Positions 16,503 through 24,807 of a DNA stretch of 40,227 bases are shown in pieces; the stretch's first letter is position 1; the number at the start of each line of letters is the position of its first letter. Position numbers and translations under genes: made by a program. Source of the stretch: a virus. The stretch lies in IMG/VR virus record IMGVR_UViG_3300025889_015384, positions 1 to 40,227 of that record, one strand, 5' to 3'. The notes beneath the pieces were generated by a model that ran no database searches, was not told the DNA's origin, and saw only the letters and a program-made list of their open reading frames with translations.

Positions 16503-17825
16503 ATGATAATTGATAGTATAGAAGAACTAGACTCGTTATTCGAGTACATGCAGAATCGTCGCTGTTTGCTAGTTCCTATATTATCAGATCATAATGCACC
16601 AGCATCGCAAAATAAAATTGCATGTATTTACGTGTATACAGAAGATGATGTAGAAAGACTCGTTCCATTCTATCATACTGAACAACTAAGGGGCTTTGCC
16701 GAACAGATACCACGCTTTCTGCAATTAGATGACATCTTTATCCACGATAAAAAGATCTGGCTGCAATTGGGTGGTAATAATCAAACTTATGATGTAAAAA
16801 CGTTGTGGTGGCATACTTACCATGAACCGTATGACGAAACACATTATTATACTACTGCACATAACTACTATTGGCGCAGGCATATCAATCTGCAACATGT
16901 TAACAGCATAGTTCCTATTATGCAGCATTTAGCCATGTGTCAGAAAATCCGGCAGTATGCTTGGCCGATGATACAGAATGCCAAACTCACAGAATCATAT
17001 TTAACATTCAATTCATTATATCCAAAAACATTTGCACAAATTGAATCCGCTGGGTTGCAAGTAAACGAACTGTTCGCAACACCTAATCTGGTTTATGATG
17101 GTCGTGTTTATTCACAATACAATTATCATACATCAACAGGCCGACCTTCCAATGCCAGAGGCGGTTTCAATTTTGCTGCAATGAACAAAGAAGATGGTAC
17201 CCGTGCTGCATTTTGTAGTCGCCATGCAAAAGGAGCATTAGTGGAGATGGACTTTGACAGTTATCACGTTAGACTGATTGCTAAACTGATAGGTTACAAT
17301 CTCCCAACCACATCAGTTCATGATTATCTAGGACGATTTTATTTTGATACTGACAATCTAACTGCAGAACAACGAGAACAAAGCAAAAGCATAACATTCA
17401 GATTGTTGTATGGAGGTATTGATGCAGAATTTTTAACTATTCCATTTTTCCGGCAAGTAAACGCATTTGTCAATGACATATGGCAGCAATGGAAAACTAA
17501 AAAATACATACGAACAGCAATAGACAAACGAGTAATATCACAAGAACAATTCCCGGATATGAATCGTTTCAAACTGTTTAATTACTATTTGCAGTCATTA
17601 GAGACAGAATTTTCGGTTAGAAAACTAGCACAGATACTAAACCGTTTACAAGACAAACAAACCCGTTTAACGTTATACACATATGATTCAGTTTTATTTG
17701 ATGTAGATATGTCAGAAGCCAAACAATTGATACCAGAATTACGAGAAGTGTTGCAACAAGGTAATTTCCCGGTGAAATGTAAGGTGGGAGATATTTATAG
17801 TAAATTAACTGAATTCTCGTTATGA
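16503..17825 (+). CDS. Stripped-down family A DNA polymerase (palm/fingers only)
   Basis: This 440-residue protein has the polymerase motifs of the Pol I family but no 3'-5' exonuclease domain. TGRPSNARGGFNF (about 212-224) matches the TGR motif. Motif A is ALVEMDFDSYHVRLIA with the metal-binding D250. The O-helix is REQSKSITFRLLYGG with R291, K295, F299 and Y303 in the expected spacing. Motif C is LYTYDSVLFDV with D395. The usual motif A glutamate (steric gate) is His here, and the motif C HDE is YDS. The phage also encodes a family B polymerase, so this is a second, probably specialised enzyme. It overlaps a nuclease gene by 4 bases. Confidence 0.8.
   Translation: MIIDSIEELDSLFEYMQNRRCLLVPILSDHNAPASQNKIACIYVYTEDDVERLVPFYHTEQLRGFAEQIPRFLQLDDIFIHDKKIWLQLGGNNQTYDVKTLWWHTYHEPYDETHYYTTAHNYYWRRHINLQHVNSIVPIMQHLAMCQKIRQYAWPMIQNAKLTESYLTFNSLYPKTFAQIESAGLQVNELFATPNLVYDGRVYSQYNYHTSTGRPSNARGGFNFAAMNKEDGTRAAFCSRHAKGALVEMDFDSYHVRLIAKLIGYNLPTTSVHDYLGRFYFDTDNLTAEQREQSKSITFRLLYGGIDAEFLTIPFFRQVNAFVNDIWQQWKTKKYIRTAIDKRVISQEQFPDMNRFKLFNYYLQSLETEFSVRKLAQILNRLQDKQTRLTLYTYDSVLFDVDMSEAKQLIPELREVLQQGNFPVKCKVGDIYSKLTEFSL
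17792..17799 (+). promoter_or_regulatory. TATTTATA motif inside the polymerase 3' end, ahead of the nuclease gene
   Basis: TATTTATAGTAAA, similar to the motif ahead of tail genes, lies 22 bases before the next ATG but inside the coding region. Chance occurrence in AT-rich coding sequence is a real possibility. Confidence 0.25.
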
Positions 17826-18700
17826 CGATACAAAAAATACTTACTGAGTGGACTTACCGTCTGCCAAAAGGATATCCCGTTGAAGTAAAAGATTATGATG
17901 TGCTTCGGGAGATACTGGATGAAATGACAGATTTACCTGCAGCACAAAAAGAAAATGTTGTTCGACAAGCACAAGGATTGTCTGCTAATATAGTAACCGA
18001 AGAATCAGCTGTCGACGATTTAGCTGATTTATTTAGTTCAATTGGAGGATTACCAAAAACAGGACAATTTGAAATATTAGCAAAATATACAGCTGATCAT
18101 TATCAGGCAGAGTTAGGTAATATTTATAAATTATTTCCAAACGGAATTAACATAATTGATAACTATACTGATTATGTAACTCCAGGAGAATATAAACAAG
18201 GCGAAGATAAAGAAGTTGCAATTGTTAATTGGGCCGAAGAAAATGGTGTTCCAGGAAGACATATACCTGGTAGTACTGGAAAAGGTATAGATATTTATCT
18301 TGATGGAAAACCAATTGAAGTCAAATCATCAAATAGTAAAATTAATACAATGCTTCAAACATCATTTTTTAAAAATGATCCCGGGAAATTTTACATTTTT
18401 GCAATATCACAAGGCTCGAAATCATTAAAATTATTAATAGTATCATCACAAATTTTGTATAGATTATCATTAGGCGAAGATATATTTAATCAATTGAATT
18501 CTGCGAAAGAATCTGATAAATTAATGCAACAAATAGAATCAGGATTACAGTCTGTTGATTTTGCATCACAAATTACATCTGCGATTGTTACCGGCGAAGC
18601 TCCTGAAGGAGTAACAAAATCATTTTATATAGGTAAGAATATAAAAATACGGTTTTTAGTATTCATTGAGCCTACTGGATTATTTGATAAGGATTATTAA
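17822..18700 (+). CDS. PD-(D/E)XK nuclease-fold protein
   Basis: In this 292-residue protein the core KGIDIYLDGKPIEVKSSNSK has D157 and the E166-V-K168 triad of PD-(D/E)XK nucleases, preceded by a helix (EVAIVNWAEENG) and a Gly-rich approach (PGRHIPGSTG). The N terminus (ILTEWTYRLPKGYPVEVKDY) is a separate segment with a short helical region. Such proteins act as restriction-like, repair or recombination nucleases; the substrate cannot be told. It is translationally coupled to the family A polymerase (ATGA overlap), which favours a shared DNA-processing job. The N-terminal ILTE also resembles phage head-targeting propeptides, which is speculative. Confidence 0.7.
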   Translation: MTIQKILTEWTYRLPKGYPVEVKDYDVLREILDEMTDLPAAQKENVVRQAQGLSANIVTEESAVDDLADLFSSIGGLPKTGQFEILAKYTADHYQAELGNIYKLFPNGINIIDNYTDYVTPGEYKQGEDKEVAIVNWAEENGVPGRHIPGSTGKGIDIYLDGKPIEVKSSNSKINTMLQTSFFKNDPGKFYIFAISQGSKSLKLLIVSSQILYRLSLGEDIFNQLNSAKESDKLMQQIESGLQSVDFASQITSAIVTGEAPEGVTKSFYIGKNIKIRFLVFIEPTGLFDKDY

Positions 18701-18701
18701 A

Positions 18702-19088
18702 TTGAAAACACAATTACTTTGCACATTCGCACACCGGTCAGACGTCAACATAATATCAGAATACATTAAAACAAGTTTCGAGATACCAGAACGCCGAATA
18801 TTCATATTTGAAAATGCAGATGACGTTAACAAATTGTATTGCACATACAACATACAACCTACCAGAATCAAAGCCATCAACACCATAAGTGTGCATCGCA
18901 AAAAAGAAACCAATACCTTGTATACGGTTAATGCACTCAATGAAATAATACAACGAATAAACAACGGAGTGTTAGACAAAACATATCAACTAGAATGGCA
19001 TAATTACAGAAATTCATTGCTGCTAACAGATGATAGTTCTGGATACCGTATCATCGAGTTAAACATGTATAAAAAAGTAACTTGGTAG
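18702..19088 (+). CDS. Conserved-looking protein of unknown function
   Basis: The best start is the TTG at 18702, one base after the previous stop, with AAGGA upstream; no ATG lies near the 5' end. The 128-residue product holds HRSDVNIISEYIKTSFEI, then ISVHRKKETNTLYTVNALNE (about 72-91) and ITRI-poor, basic sequence ending LNMYKKVTW. The HRKKETNTLYTVNALN block looks like a nucleic-acid-binding or regulatory motif; I considered a RegA-like role because of position just before gp32, but there is no convincing match. Confidence 0.6.
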   Translation: MKTQLLCTFAHRSDVNIISEYIKTSFEIPERRIFIFENADDVNKLYCTYNIQPTRIKAINTISVHRKKETNTLYTVNALNEIIQRINNGVLDKTYQLEWHNYRNSLLLTDDSSGYRIIELNMYKKVTW

Positions 19089-19089
19089 A

Positions 19090-19097
19090 TATTTATA
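19090..19097 (+). promoter_or_regulatory. TATTTATA motif upstream of gp32
   Basis: TATTTATATTAAA starts next to the stop of the preceding gene, 105 bases before the gp32 ATG. It could be a late promoter giving gp32 a second, later transcript, alongside the sigma70-like promoter at 19120. Confidence 0.35.
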
Positions 19098-19119
19098 TTA
19101 AATAAACTTAACAAATTAT

Positions 19120-19148
19120 TTGGAATTAAAGAATTAACTATATATTAT
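19120..19148 (+). promoter_or_regulatory. Sigma70-like promoter of gp32
   Basis: TTGGAA (19120-19125), a 17-base spacer and TATTAT (19143-19148) give a leader of roughly 45-50 bases before the gp32 start. Confidence 0.6.
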
Positions 19149-19175
19149 ATAATTAATAAGCAATAAACCCTAGTA

Positions 19176-19203
19176 TTAACAATTAAAAATTTAACAATTA
19201 AAA
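19176..19203 (+). promoter_or_regulatory. Candidate gp32 autogenous translational operator (two 13-base repeats)
   Basis: TTAACAATTAAAA occurs at 19176-19188 and again at 19191-19203, the second copy ending on the A of the start codon. The stretch is AU-rich and unstructured. T4 gp32 represses its own translation by binding an unstructured AU-rich leader next to its start, so this is the expected place and composition. Confidence 0.5.
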
Positions 19204-19976
19204 TGAGTTTAAATTTAGATGCCATCAAGGCAAAGCTTAATCAGTTGAACAACACTGATAACAAAAAACAAAACCTGTGGAAGCCTGAAGCAGGTAAGAC
19301 CCGAGTTAGAATTGTGCCATACGTGCACCGCAAAGAAAATCCTTTCTTAGAAATGTATTTCCATTACGACATTGGTAAAAGATCCATGTTGTCTCCGGTA
19401 TCATTTGGTAACGCAGATCCTATTGTAGAATTTGCAGACAAACTAAAAAGCACTGGTGACAAAGAAGATTGGTTAGCAGGTCGTAAGATTGAACCTAAAA
19501 TGAGAACTTATGTTCCTGTAGTAGTTCGCGGTAAAGAATCTGAAGGAGTTAAGTTTTGGGGGTTCGGTAAAACAATTTACACTGAATTGTTAGCAATCAT
19601 CTCAGATCCAGATTATGGTGACATTACAGATTTGATGTCAGGTCGTGATATTGATGTAGAATTCACGCCAGCAGAAGGTCCAGGTCAATATCCAAAAACA
19701 GCTATTCGTGTTAAGCCTAACACAACTCCGGCTACTGAGGATAAAGACGTAGCTCAAAAAATCATGTCTCAACCAAAGATCACAGACATCTTTCCGGAGC
19801 CTACTTATGAAGAATTAGAATCAGCTCTTAAAGAGTGGATGAATCCAGACAATGCAGACGCAGACGTAGAATCTGCTCCGGCAACTGATTCTAAACAAGT
19901 TGAAACTGCATCTAACACTACCACTGAAAAGAAAACAGATGTAGCCGATGCATTCAATGATTTATTCAATAATTAA
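19203..19976 (+). CDS. 32: Single-stranded DNA-binding protein (T4 gp32-like)
   Basis: This 257-residue protein coats ssDNA during replication and recombination. The N terminus (DAIKAKLNQLNN) is the basic cooperativity region, the core includes RVRIVPYVHRKENPF, YVPVVVRGKESEGVKFWGFG and DYGDITDLMSGRDIDVEF, and the C-terminal 50 residues are acidic, ending DVADAFNDLFNN. The protein has no cysteine at all, so the zinc ligands of T4 gp32 are missing. It is shorter than T4 gp32 (301 residues). It is followed 13 bases later by UvsX, its recombination partner. Confidence 0.95.
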   Translation: MSLNLDAIKAKLNQLNNTDNKKQNLWKPEAGKTRVRIVPYVHRKENPFLEMYFHYDIGKRSMLSPVSFGNADPIVEFADKLKSTGDKEDWLAGRKIEPKMRTYVPVVVRGKESEGVKFWGFGKTIYTELLAIISDPDYGDITDLMSGRDIDVEFTPAEGPGQYPKTAIRVKPNTTPATEDKDVAQKIMSQPKITDIFPEPTYEELESALKEWMNPDNADADVESAPATDSKQVETASNTTTEKKTDVADAFNDLFNN

Positions 19977-19989
19977 TTGAAATCATAAC

Positions 19990-21144
19990 ATGGCAAAGAA
20001 AACAAAAACAAAGGACGAACTGACCGATGACTTAGCAGTAGCGTTGGCTGACAGCATCAACAAGCAGTTTAAAGGGCAGAACTACAAGACTGCATTCTTT
20101 TTAGCTGGCGATGACGATGCTCCAACCAATGTGCACGAATGGATTAGTTCCGGGTGTTCTATGTTGGATTTGGCTATATCAAACAGACCTAAAGGAGGTT
20201 TCCCGGTAGGTCGTATAACGGAAATAACTGGATTAGAAGCTTCTGGTAAATCTTTATTGGCAGCACACACATTAGCAGAAACACAGAAAAAAGGTGGCTT
20301 AGCAGTTTATATTGATACTGAGTCAGCAACTAGTTCTGAGTTCTTAACGGCTATTGGTGTTGACATCAAAAAGATGCTTTATGTTCCATTAGAAACTATA
20401 GAAGAAATATTTGAAACAATTGAAACTATAGTTGAAAATGTTCGTAAATCAGACAAAGACAGATTGGTTACAATTGTGGTAGACTCAGTAATGGGTGCAT
20501 CAACGAAAATTGAAATGTCAGCTGAATATGACAAAGACGGTTATGCAACAAGTAAATCTATTATTCTTTCAAAAGCAATGCGAAAGGTTACCAATTGGAT
20601 AGCACGAGAAAGAATATGTTTGATATTTACCAATCAGCTCAGAACTAAACTCGGAGTATCATTCGGAGATCCATGGACAACATCAGGAGGTAAAGCAATA
20701 CCATTTCATGCATCAGTTAGACTGAGATTAAAATCAATCGGGCAGATCAAAGTGAAAGATTCTGTTGTTGGTATCAAGACTCGAGTAACGGTAGTTAAAA
20801 ACAGAATGGGGCCACCCTTAAGATCAATTGATTATGACATATATTTCGAATCTGGAATTGACAACTATGGAGGATGGCTAACAATTATGAAAGACTTCAA
20901 AATGGTCACTCAGGCAGGTGCTTGGTATACTTATGAGGATATCGACACAGATACTGGCGAAGTGCTAGATGAAGTTAAATTTCAATCAAAAGATTTCATG
21001 GACAAAGTGTTATCAAACCCAGAAATGCAACAACGCTTATACGACAGAATTTGTGAAGCATACATATTCAAGTATCAAGCAGGTGTTGATGGAGGTATTG
21101 ATGATGTAGTTATAGACGATGAAATGGTTAACGAAGAAGGCTAA
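19990..21144 (+). CDS. uvsX: UvsX RecA-like recombinase
   Basis: This 384-residue protein forms filaments on ssDNA and performs ATP-dependent strand exchange. The Walker A motif is GLEASGKS (about 81-88), preceded by PVGRITEITG; Walker B is VTIVVDSV (about 160-167). LIFTNQLRTKLG and GGKAIPFHASVRLRL match the RecA/UvsX loop regions. The length is close to T4 UvsX (391). The stop overlaps the start of the Rnh gene by one base. Confidence 0.95.
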   Translation: MAKKTKTKDELTDDLAVALADSINKQFKGQNYKTAFFLAGDDDAPTNVHEWISSGCSMLDLAISNRPKGGFPVGRITEITGLEASGKSLLAAHTLAETQKKGGLAVYIDTESATSSEFLTAIGVDIKKMLYVPLETIEEIFETIETIVENVRKSDKDRLVTIVVDSVMGASTKIEMSAEYDKDGYATSKSIILSKAMRKVTNWIARERICLIFTNQLRTKLGVSFGDPWTTSGGKAIPFHASVRLRLKSIGQIKVKDSVVGIKTRVTVVKNRMGPPLRSIDYDIYFESGIDNYGGWLTIMKDFKMVTQAGAWYTYEDIDTDTGEVLDEVKFQSKDFMDKVLSNPEMQQRLYDRICEAYIFKYQAGVDGGIDDVVIDDEMVNEEG

Positions 21145-22208
21145 TGCAGAATAAATTTCAGCGCCTATTCAATGAGTTACAGAAAGAAAAGGAATTAGGT
21201 CCGTCGGAGGTTAATGATAACATATTGATCTTCGACGGCCTAAATACTTTTATCAGAGCTTTCGGAGCTACACCTGCAACTAATGAAGATGGTGAACATA
21301 TCGGAGGAATCACAGGATTCTTGTTTTCTATAGGCAAAGTAGTAAGAGATCTAAAACCTAGCAGATGCATTATTGTGTTTGATGGCAGAGGCGGATCTAA
21401 ACGCAGAAAAACTATTTATAAAGATTACAAAGCTAACAGAGCTAACAAGACAAGACTGCGTAGACACGATCATCAAACGTTTGCTAGCATAGAAGACGAA
21501 CAAGAAGCAATGCGACATCAGTTTAGTCGGTTGGTTTCATATTTAGATTGTTTGCCGGTTACATTTCTAGCTATCGATGGTATCGAAGCAGATGACACAA
21601 TAACGTATATTGCAGATTATTATAAAGATATTGCTAAACGAATGACTATCGTGAGCACGGATAGAGATTTCTATCAGCTCGTATCAGAACAAATACAGGT
21701 GTGGAGTCCTATCAAAAAGCGCTTATACACCACCGAAACGGTTCTTGACGAATTTGGGGTTCACCCGAATAACTATGTTCTATATCGTTCGTTTACAGGA
21801 GATAAGAGCGACAATATTCCTGGCGTATCTGGTATAGGTCCAAAGACATTGCAAAAACTAATACCGGAGTTATCCGATGCCACAGAATTCACCCTGGATG
21901 ATTTGGTTGAAAAATCTGAGACGTTGTTAACAGAAAATAAAAAATATCAAAAGATTCTGGACAGTCATGACATTCTAGACAAGAATATACGTTTAATGAA
22001 TCTGAAATTGTTAGACATATCTGCAACACACGCTTCATCCATCAGAAACATTGTGGATTCTCCAATTCCAGGATTAAACAAACCAGAATTTCGCAGATTG
22101 TTTATGGAAGATAAAATGTGGACTACCATGAAGAATCTTCCTGATTGGTTGAACAATACCTGGCTATCTTTATATGCCTTCGCTCAACAAACACATGATT
22201 CCAAATAA
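21144..22208 (+). CDS. rnh: 5'-3' exonuclease/flap nuclease (T4 Rnh-like)
   Basis: This 354-residue enzyme removes RNA primers and 5' flaps. Metal-binding acidic motifs are in place: ILIFDGLNTF (about 27-36), IVFDGRGGSKRR (about 74-85), GIEADDTITY (about 145-154) and STDRDFYQL (about 170-178), followed by the helix-hairpin-helix GDKSDNIPGVSGIGPKT. It is slightly longer than T4 Rnh (305). It is coupled to UvsX at its start and overlaps a glycosyltransferase gene by 14 bases at its end. Confidence 0.9.
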   Translation: MQNKFQRLFNELQKEKELGPSEVNDNILIFDGLNTFIRAFGATPATNEDGEHIGGITGFLFSIGKVVRDLKPSRCIIVFDGRGGSKRRKTIYKDYKANRANKTRLRRHDHQTFASIEDEQEAMRHQFSRLVSYLDCLPVTFLAIDGIEADDTITYIADYYKDIAKRMTIVSTDRDFYQLVSEQIQVWSPIKKRLYTTETVLDEFGVHPNNYVLYRSFTGDKSDNIPGVSGIGPKTLQKLIPELSDATEFTLDDLVEKSETLLTENKKYQKILDSHDILDKNIRLMNLKLLDISATHASSIRNIVDSPIPGLNKPEFRRLFMEDKMWTTMKNLPDWLNNTWLSLYAFAQQTHDSK

Positions 22209-22854
22209 GATTAACTACATATGGCAAGGACCTTCTGCAATTGATAGAAAATACTTAGATAATGTCAATGAATGTTCCAGACTGAATCCTAGTTACCAAA
22301 TACATATATGGAAAGAATCTGATTGCGATAGTTTAATTGACAAATATACACAACGAGAAACATATGAAACATTATCAGGAATAAAAAGATATAATTTTAT
22401 TAAATATCTGATCATGCACGATCAAGGTGGAATATACACTGATTTTGATATTAAATGGAAAACATCATTTGATTTTTTAATGAATTTACCACATCGGTAT
22501 TCTGGGAGTAAATGGCCGGAGAATGTTGATTATAACTCTGATGCTAATTTATATTTTCCGTGTTATATCAAACAAGATGTTATACTTGCAGACGATCCGT
22601 TTTTTATATGTGCTCCAGGAATTATGTTAGAATGTTTAGAATTTTGTCATACGCGTAACGATTATAAGATAGATATTGAACTTTTTTATAAAACTGGTGT
22701 TAAGCGTATACATGAATCTGAACCATATGGTCCATACGGATTAACAGATTGGCTACAACAAAACAATATTCAATTCAATTTGTTCTTTTCAGAAGAAGTT
22801 ATAGAACGAAAATCATTATATGCTGAGCATGAAAATGAACAGCGTTGGAGATAA
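22195..22854 (+). CDS. GT32-type glycosyltransferase (DXD)
   Basis: The start is taken at 22195 (MIPNKINYIWQGP), the usual opening of GT32 sugar transferases, rather than the in-frame ATG 21 bases upstream. The 219-residue protein has the nucleotide-sugar-binding core IKRYNFIKYLIMHDQGG then IYTDFDIKW, with the DXD metal motif (DFD). There is no transmembrane anchor. It interrupts the replication gene order between Rnh and the helicase. The acceptor may be DNA, protein or a surface glycan; nothing in the sequence decides. It overlaps Rnh by 14 bases, looking like an inserted cargo gene. Confidence 0.8.
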   Translation: MIPNKINYIWQGPSAIDRKYLDNVNECSRLNPSYQIHIWKESDCDSLIDKYTQRETYETLSGIKRYNFIKYLIMHDQGGIYTDFDIKWKTSFDFLMNLPHRYSGSKWPENVDYNSDANLYFPCYIKQDVILADDPFFICAPGIMLECLEFCHTRNDYKIDIELFYKTGVKRIHESEPYGPYGLTDWLQQNNIQFNLFFSEEVIERKSLYAEHENEQRWR

Positions 22855-22863
22855 ATAAAAAAT

Positions 22864-23364
22864 ATGAAAATACTTATAAATCAAAAAGAAATAGATCAAC
22901 TTGTTCGGTCTGTTGCAAAACAGATACAGCAAGAATGGGATGCTAACACTGATAAAGTGTTTATATGTTTACTCAACGGCGGATACATGTTTTTTTCAGA
23001 TCTTGTTAAGCTGTTACCTGACAACATTGAATGTGATTTTATGCGTGTTAAATCATATCACAATAAAAAGCAAGGAGATATACAAATTACCAAAGATTTA
23101 GAAACTCCTATCAAAGGCAAAGATGTATACATTGTGGATGATATTTACGACAGCGGCAACACGGTAACGGCTGTCATTGAATACTTGAATGTTAAACATC
23201 CTAATTCAATTAACATTGTAACATTGATCACACGAGAATCTTCTCCGATACCAACAGTTTCTAGTTACCATGGCAAAACCATCGGCGAAGAATGGTTGGT
23301 TGGTTACGGAATGGACAACAGCAAAGGATACATGAGAAATAATCCGAATATTTATGCAATTTAA
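22864..23364 (+). CDS. Purine-type phosphoribosyltransferase (HPRT-like)
   Basis: This 166-residue protein has the PRPP-binding signature VYIVDDIYDSGNTV (about 88-101) and the usual early CLLNGGYMFFSDLV loop (about 38-51). The fold and length match hypoxanthine-guanine phosphoribosyltransferases, which join a purine base to PRPP. In a phage that makes modified guanines it could recycle guanine released by base exchange, or protect the pool from modified bases; both are inference. It starts 9 bases after the glycosyltransferase. Confidence 0.8.
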   Translation: MKILINQKEIDQLVRSVAKQIQQEWDANTDKVFICLLNGGYMFFSDLVKLLPDNIECDFMRVKSYHNKKQGDIQITKDLETPIKGKDVYIVDDIYDSGNTVTAVIEYLNVKHPNSINIVTLITRESSPIPTVSSYHGKTIGEEWLVGYGMDNSKGYMRNNPNIYAI

Positions 23365-23365
23365 T

Positions 23366-23394
23366 TTGGTTATAAATATAAATTTTAATATCAT
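23366..23394 (+). promoter_or_regulatory. Sigma70-like promoter ahead of the helicase gene
   Basis: TTGGTT (23366-23371), a 17-base spacer and TATCAT (23389-23394) stand just before the helicase ATG. This is a weaker match than the others. A TATAAATA octamer (23371-23378) falls in the spacer. Confidence 0.4.
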
Positions 23395-23400
23395 ATTAAT

Positions 23401-24756
23401 ATGACCGATAAATTAAATGAATACGGAAAGACATTTCAAATAAAAGCAATCGCTGCAATGTTTGTGGATAGATCATTCTTGCAGCAGATTGCTGATATAA
23501 TTAGACCAGAATATTTTGAATCTGAATCTAATATATGGATACTAGAAATAGTGTTAAAACACTTTGCAGAATATAAATCACCTCCAACAAAAGATGTATT
23601 AAAAGTTAAGATAACTGATATATCTGATGATGTATTGAAGACTGCTATATTAGAGCAACTCAAAGACATATTTCGTTACATGGAGTCGAGCGATTTGGAC
23701 TTCGTTAAAAATGAAATACTTAAATTTTGCAAGAATCAAGAAATTAAACATGCAATTCAAGAATCAGTTCAACTGCTTCAGAACGGAAACTATGACGCAA
23801 TAAAGACAAAGATTGATTCGGCAATGAAAGCTGGAGCAGATACTGATATCGGACATGAATATAAAAAATCAGTTGCTAGCAGATATGACGAAGCAGCAAG
23901 ACACACCGTTACAACCGGGTGGGATGTAATCGATGATTTAATGGACGGAGGATTAGCTCCAGGAGAATTAGGTGTTGTAATGGCTCCTGCAGGTATTGGT
24001 AAATCATGGCTTCTTATTAATATAGGAGCAAACGCAGTTCGGCAAGGTAAAAATGTTATTCATTACACATTAGAGCTCAACCAAGACTATGTAGGTCAAC
24101 GTTATGATTCAGTGATTACTGGAATTGGTGCACAGAATCTAAAACATCATATCGGTGAGATTGAAAGCAAAATGGAATCATTGCAAGGAGAATTGGTTAT
24201 CAAATACTATCCGACTAAATCAACCGGAGTAATGGGACTAAAAGCACATATAGAAAAAAGCATTATGCTTGGAGCTAAACCAGATCTAGTTGTAGTTGAT
24301 TATGCTGACTTATTAAAAGTTAATAGCAAAAAGGATAAGCATGAAGCACTAGAAGATTTATATGAAGATTTACGAGGTATGGCTGGCGAATATCAAATAC
24401 CAGTATGGACTGCATCGCAAGCAGGTCGTTCTGCACTTGAAGAGGATATCATTGAAGCTGACAAAATTGCATCTTCATATGGTAAGGTGATGGTTGCAGA
24501 TTTCTTGATGTCATTATCCAGAAAAGTAGAAGACAAACTTTCTGGCACTGGTAGAGGACATGTTATTAAAAACAGATTTGGACCTGATGGTATCACATTG
24601 CCTAGCAAGATCAACACTAACAATGGTCAATTCCAATTTTTTGAACCACAAACTACACAAGGAAAACAAACTACACAGCAAATGAAAACCGGGGAGACAC
24701 TTGTGAAAAAAAATCTGGCACAAAAGTTTAAAGATCTGGGAGGATCATTGGGGTAA
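23401..24756 (+). CDS. 41: Replicative DNA helicase (T4 gp41/DnaB-like)
   Basis: This 451-residue hexameric 5'-3' helicase has an N-terminal helical domain (about 1-130) and a RecA-like C-terminal domain: PGELGVVMAPAGIGKSWLL with Walker A GIGKS (about 199-203), LVVVDYADLL (Walker B, about 296-305), VWTASQAGRSALE and ADFLMSLSRK. The length is close to T4 gp41 (475). The C terminus is Gln/Thr-rich then GGSLG. It is followed by a terminator-like hairpin. Confidence 0.93.
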   Translation: MTDKLNEYGKTFQIKAIAAMFVDRSFLQQIADIIRPEYFESESNIWILEIVLKHFAEYKSPPTKDVLKVKITDISDDVLKTAILEQLKDIFRYMESSDLDFVKNEILKFCKNQEIKHAIQESVQLLQNGNYDAIKTKIDSAMKAGADTDIGHEYKKSVASRYDEAARHTVTTGWDVIDDLMDGGLAPGELGVVMAPAGIGKSWLLINIGANAVRQGKNVIHYTLELNQDYVGQRYDSVITGIGAQNLKHHIGEIESKMESLQGELVIKYYPTKSTGVMGLKAHIEKSIMLGAKPDLVVVDYADLLKVNSKKDKHEALEDLYEDLRGMAGEYQIPVWTASQAGRSALEEDIIEADKIASSYGKVMVADFLMSLSRKVEDKLSGTGRGHVIKNRFGPDGITLPSKINTNNGQFQFFEPQTTQGKQTTQQMKTGETLVKKNLAQKFKDLGGSLG

Positions 24757-24761
24757 CTGTA

Positions 24762-24769
24762 TATTTATA
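24762..24769 (+). promoter_or_regulatory. TATTTATA motif between helicase and ribonucleotide reductase
   Basis: TATTTATAATAAA lies in the 85-base gap, but a terminator-like hairpin (24777-24807) stands between it and the next ATG, so a simple promoter role is less certain here. Confidence 0.3.
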
Positions 24770-24776
24770 ATAAATT

Positions 24777-24807
24777 AAAGGAACGGGTTTAGCTCGATCC
24801 TTTTTTT
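24777..24807 (+). terminator. Terminator or attenuator ahead of the ribonucleotide reductase gene
   Basis: AAAGGA (24777-24782) pairs with TCCTTT (24798-24803), with an inner CGGG/CTCG stem (one G-T pair), followed by T residues to 24807. The AAAGGA sequence recurs just before the reductase ATG as its ribosome binding site. Confidence 0.75.

Noticed and set aside
18702-19088. RegA-like translational repressor
   Set aside because: Only the neighbourhood of gp32 and a basic TNTLYT segment suggest it; the characteristic RegA residues are not recognisable.
23371-23378. T4-type late promoter TATAAATA before the helicase
   Set aside because: A single copy inside an AT-rich spacer, before an early-type gene, and overlapped by a better sigma70-like arrangement.
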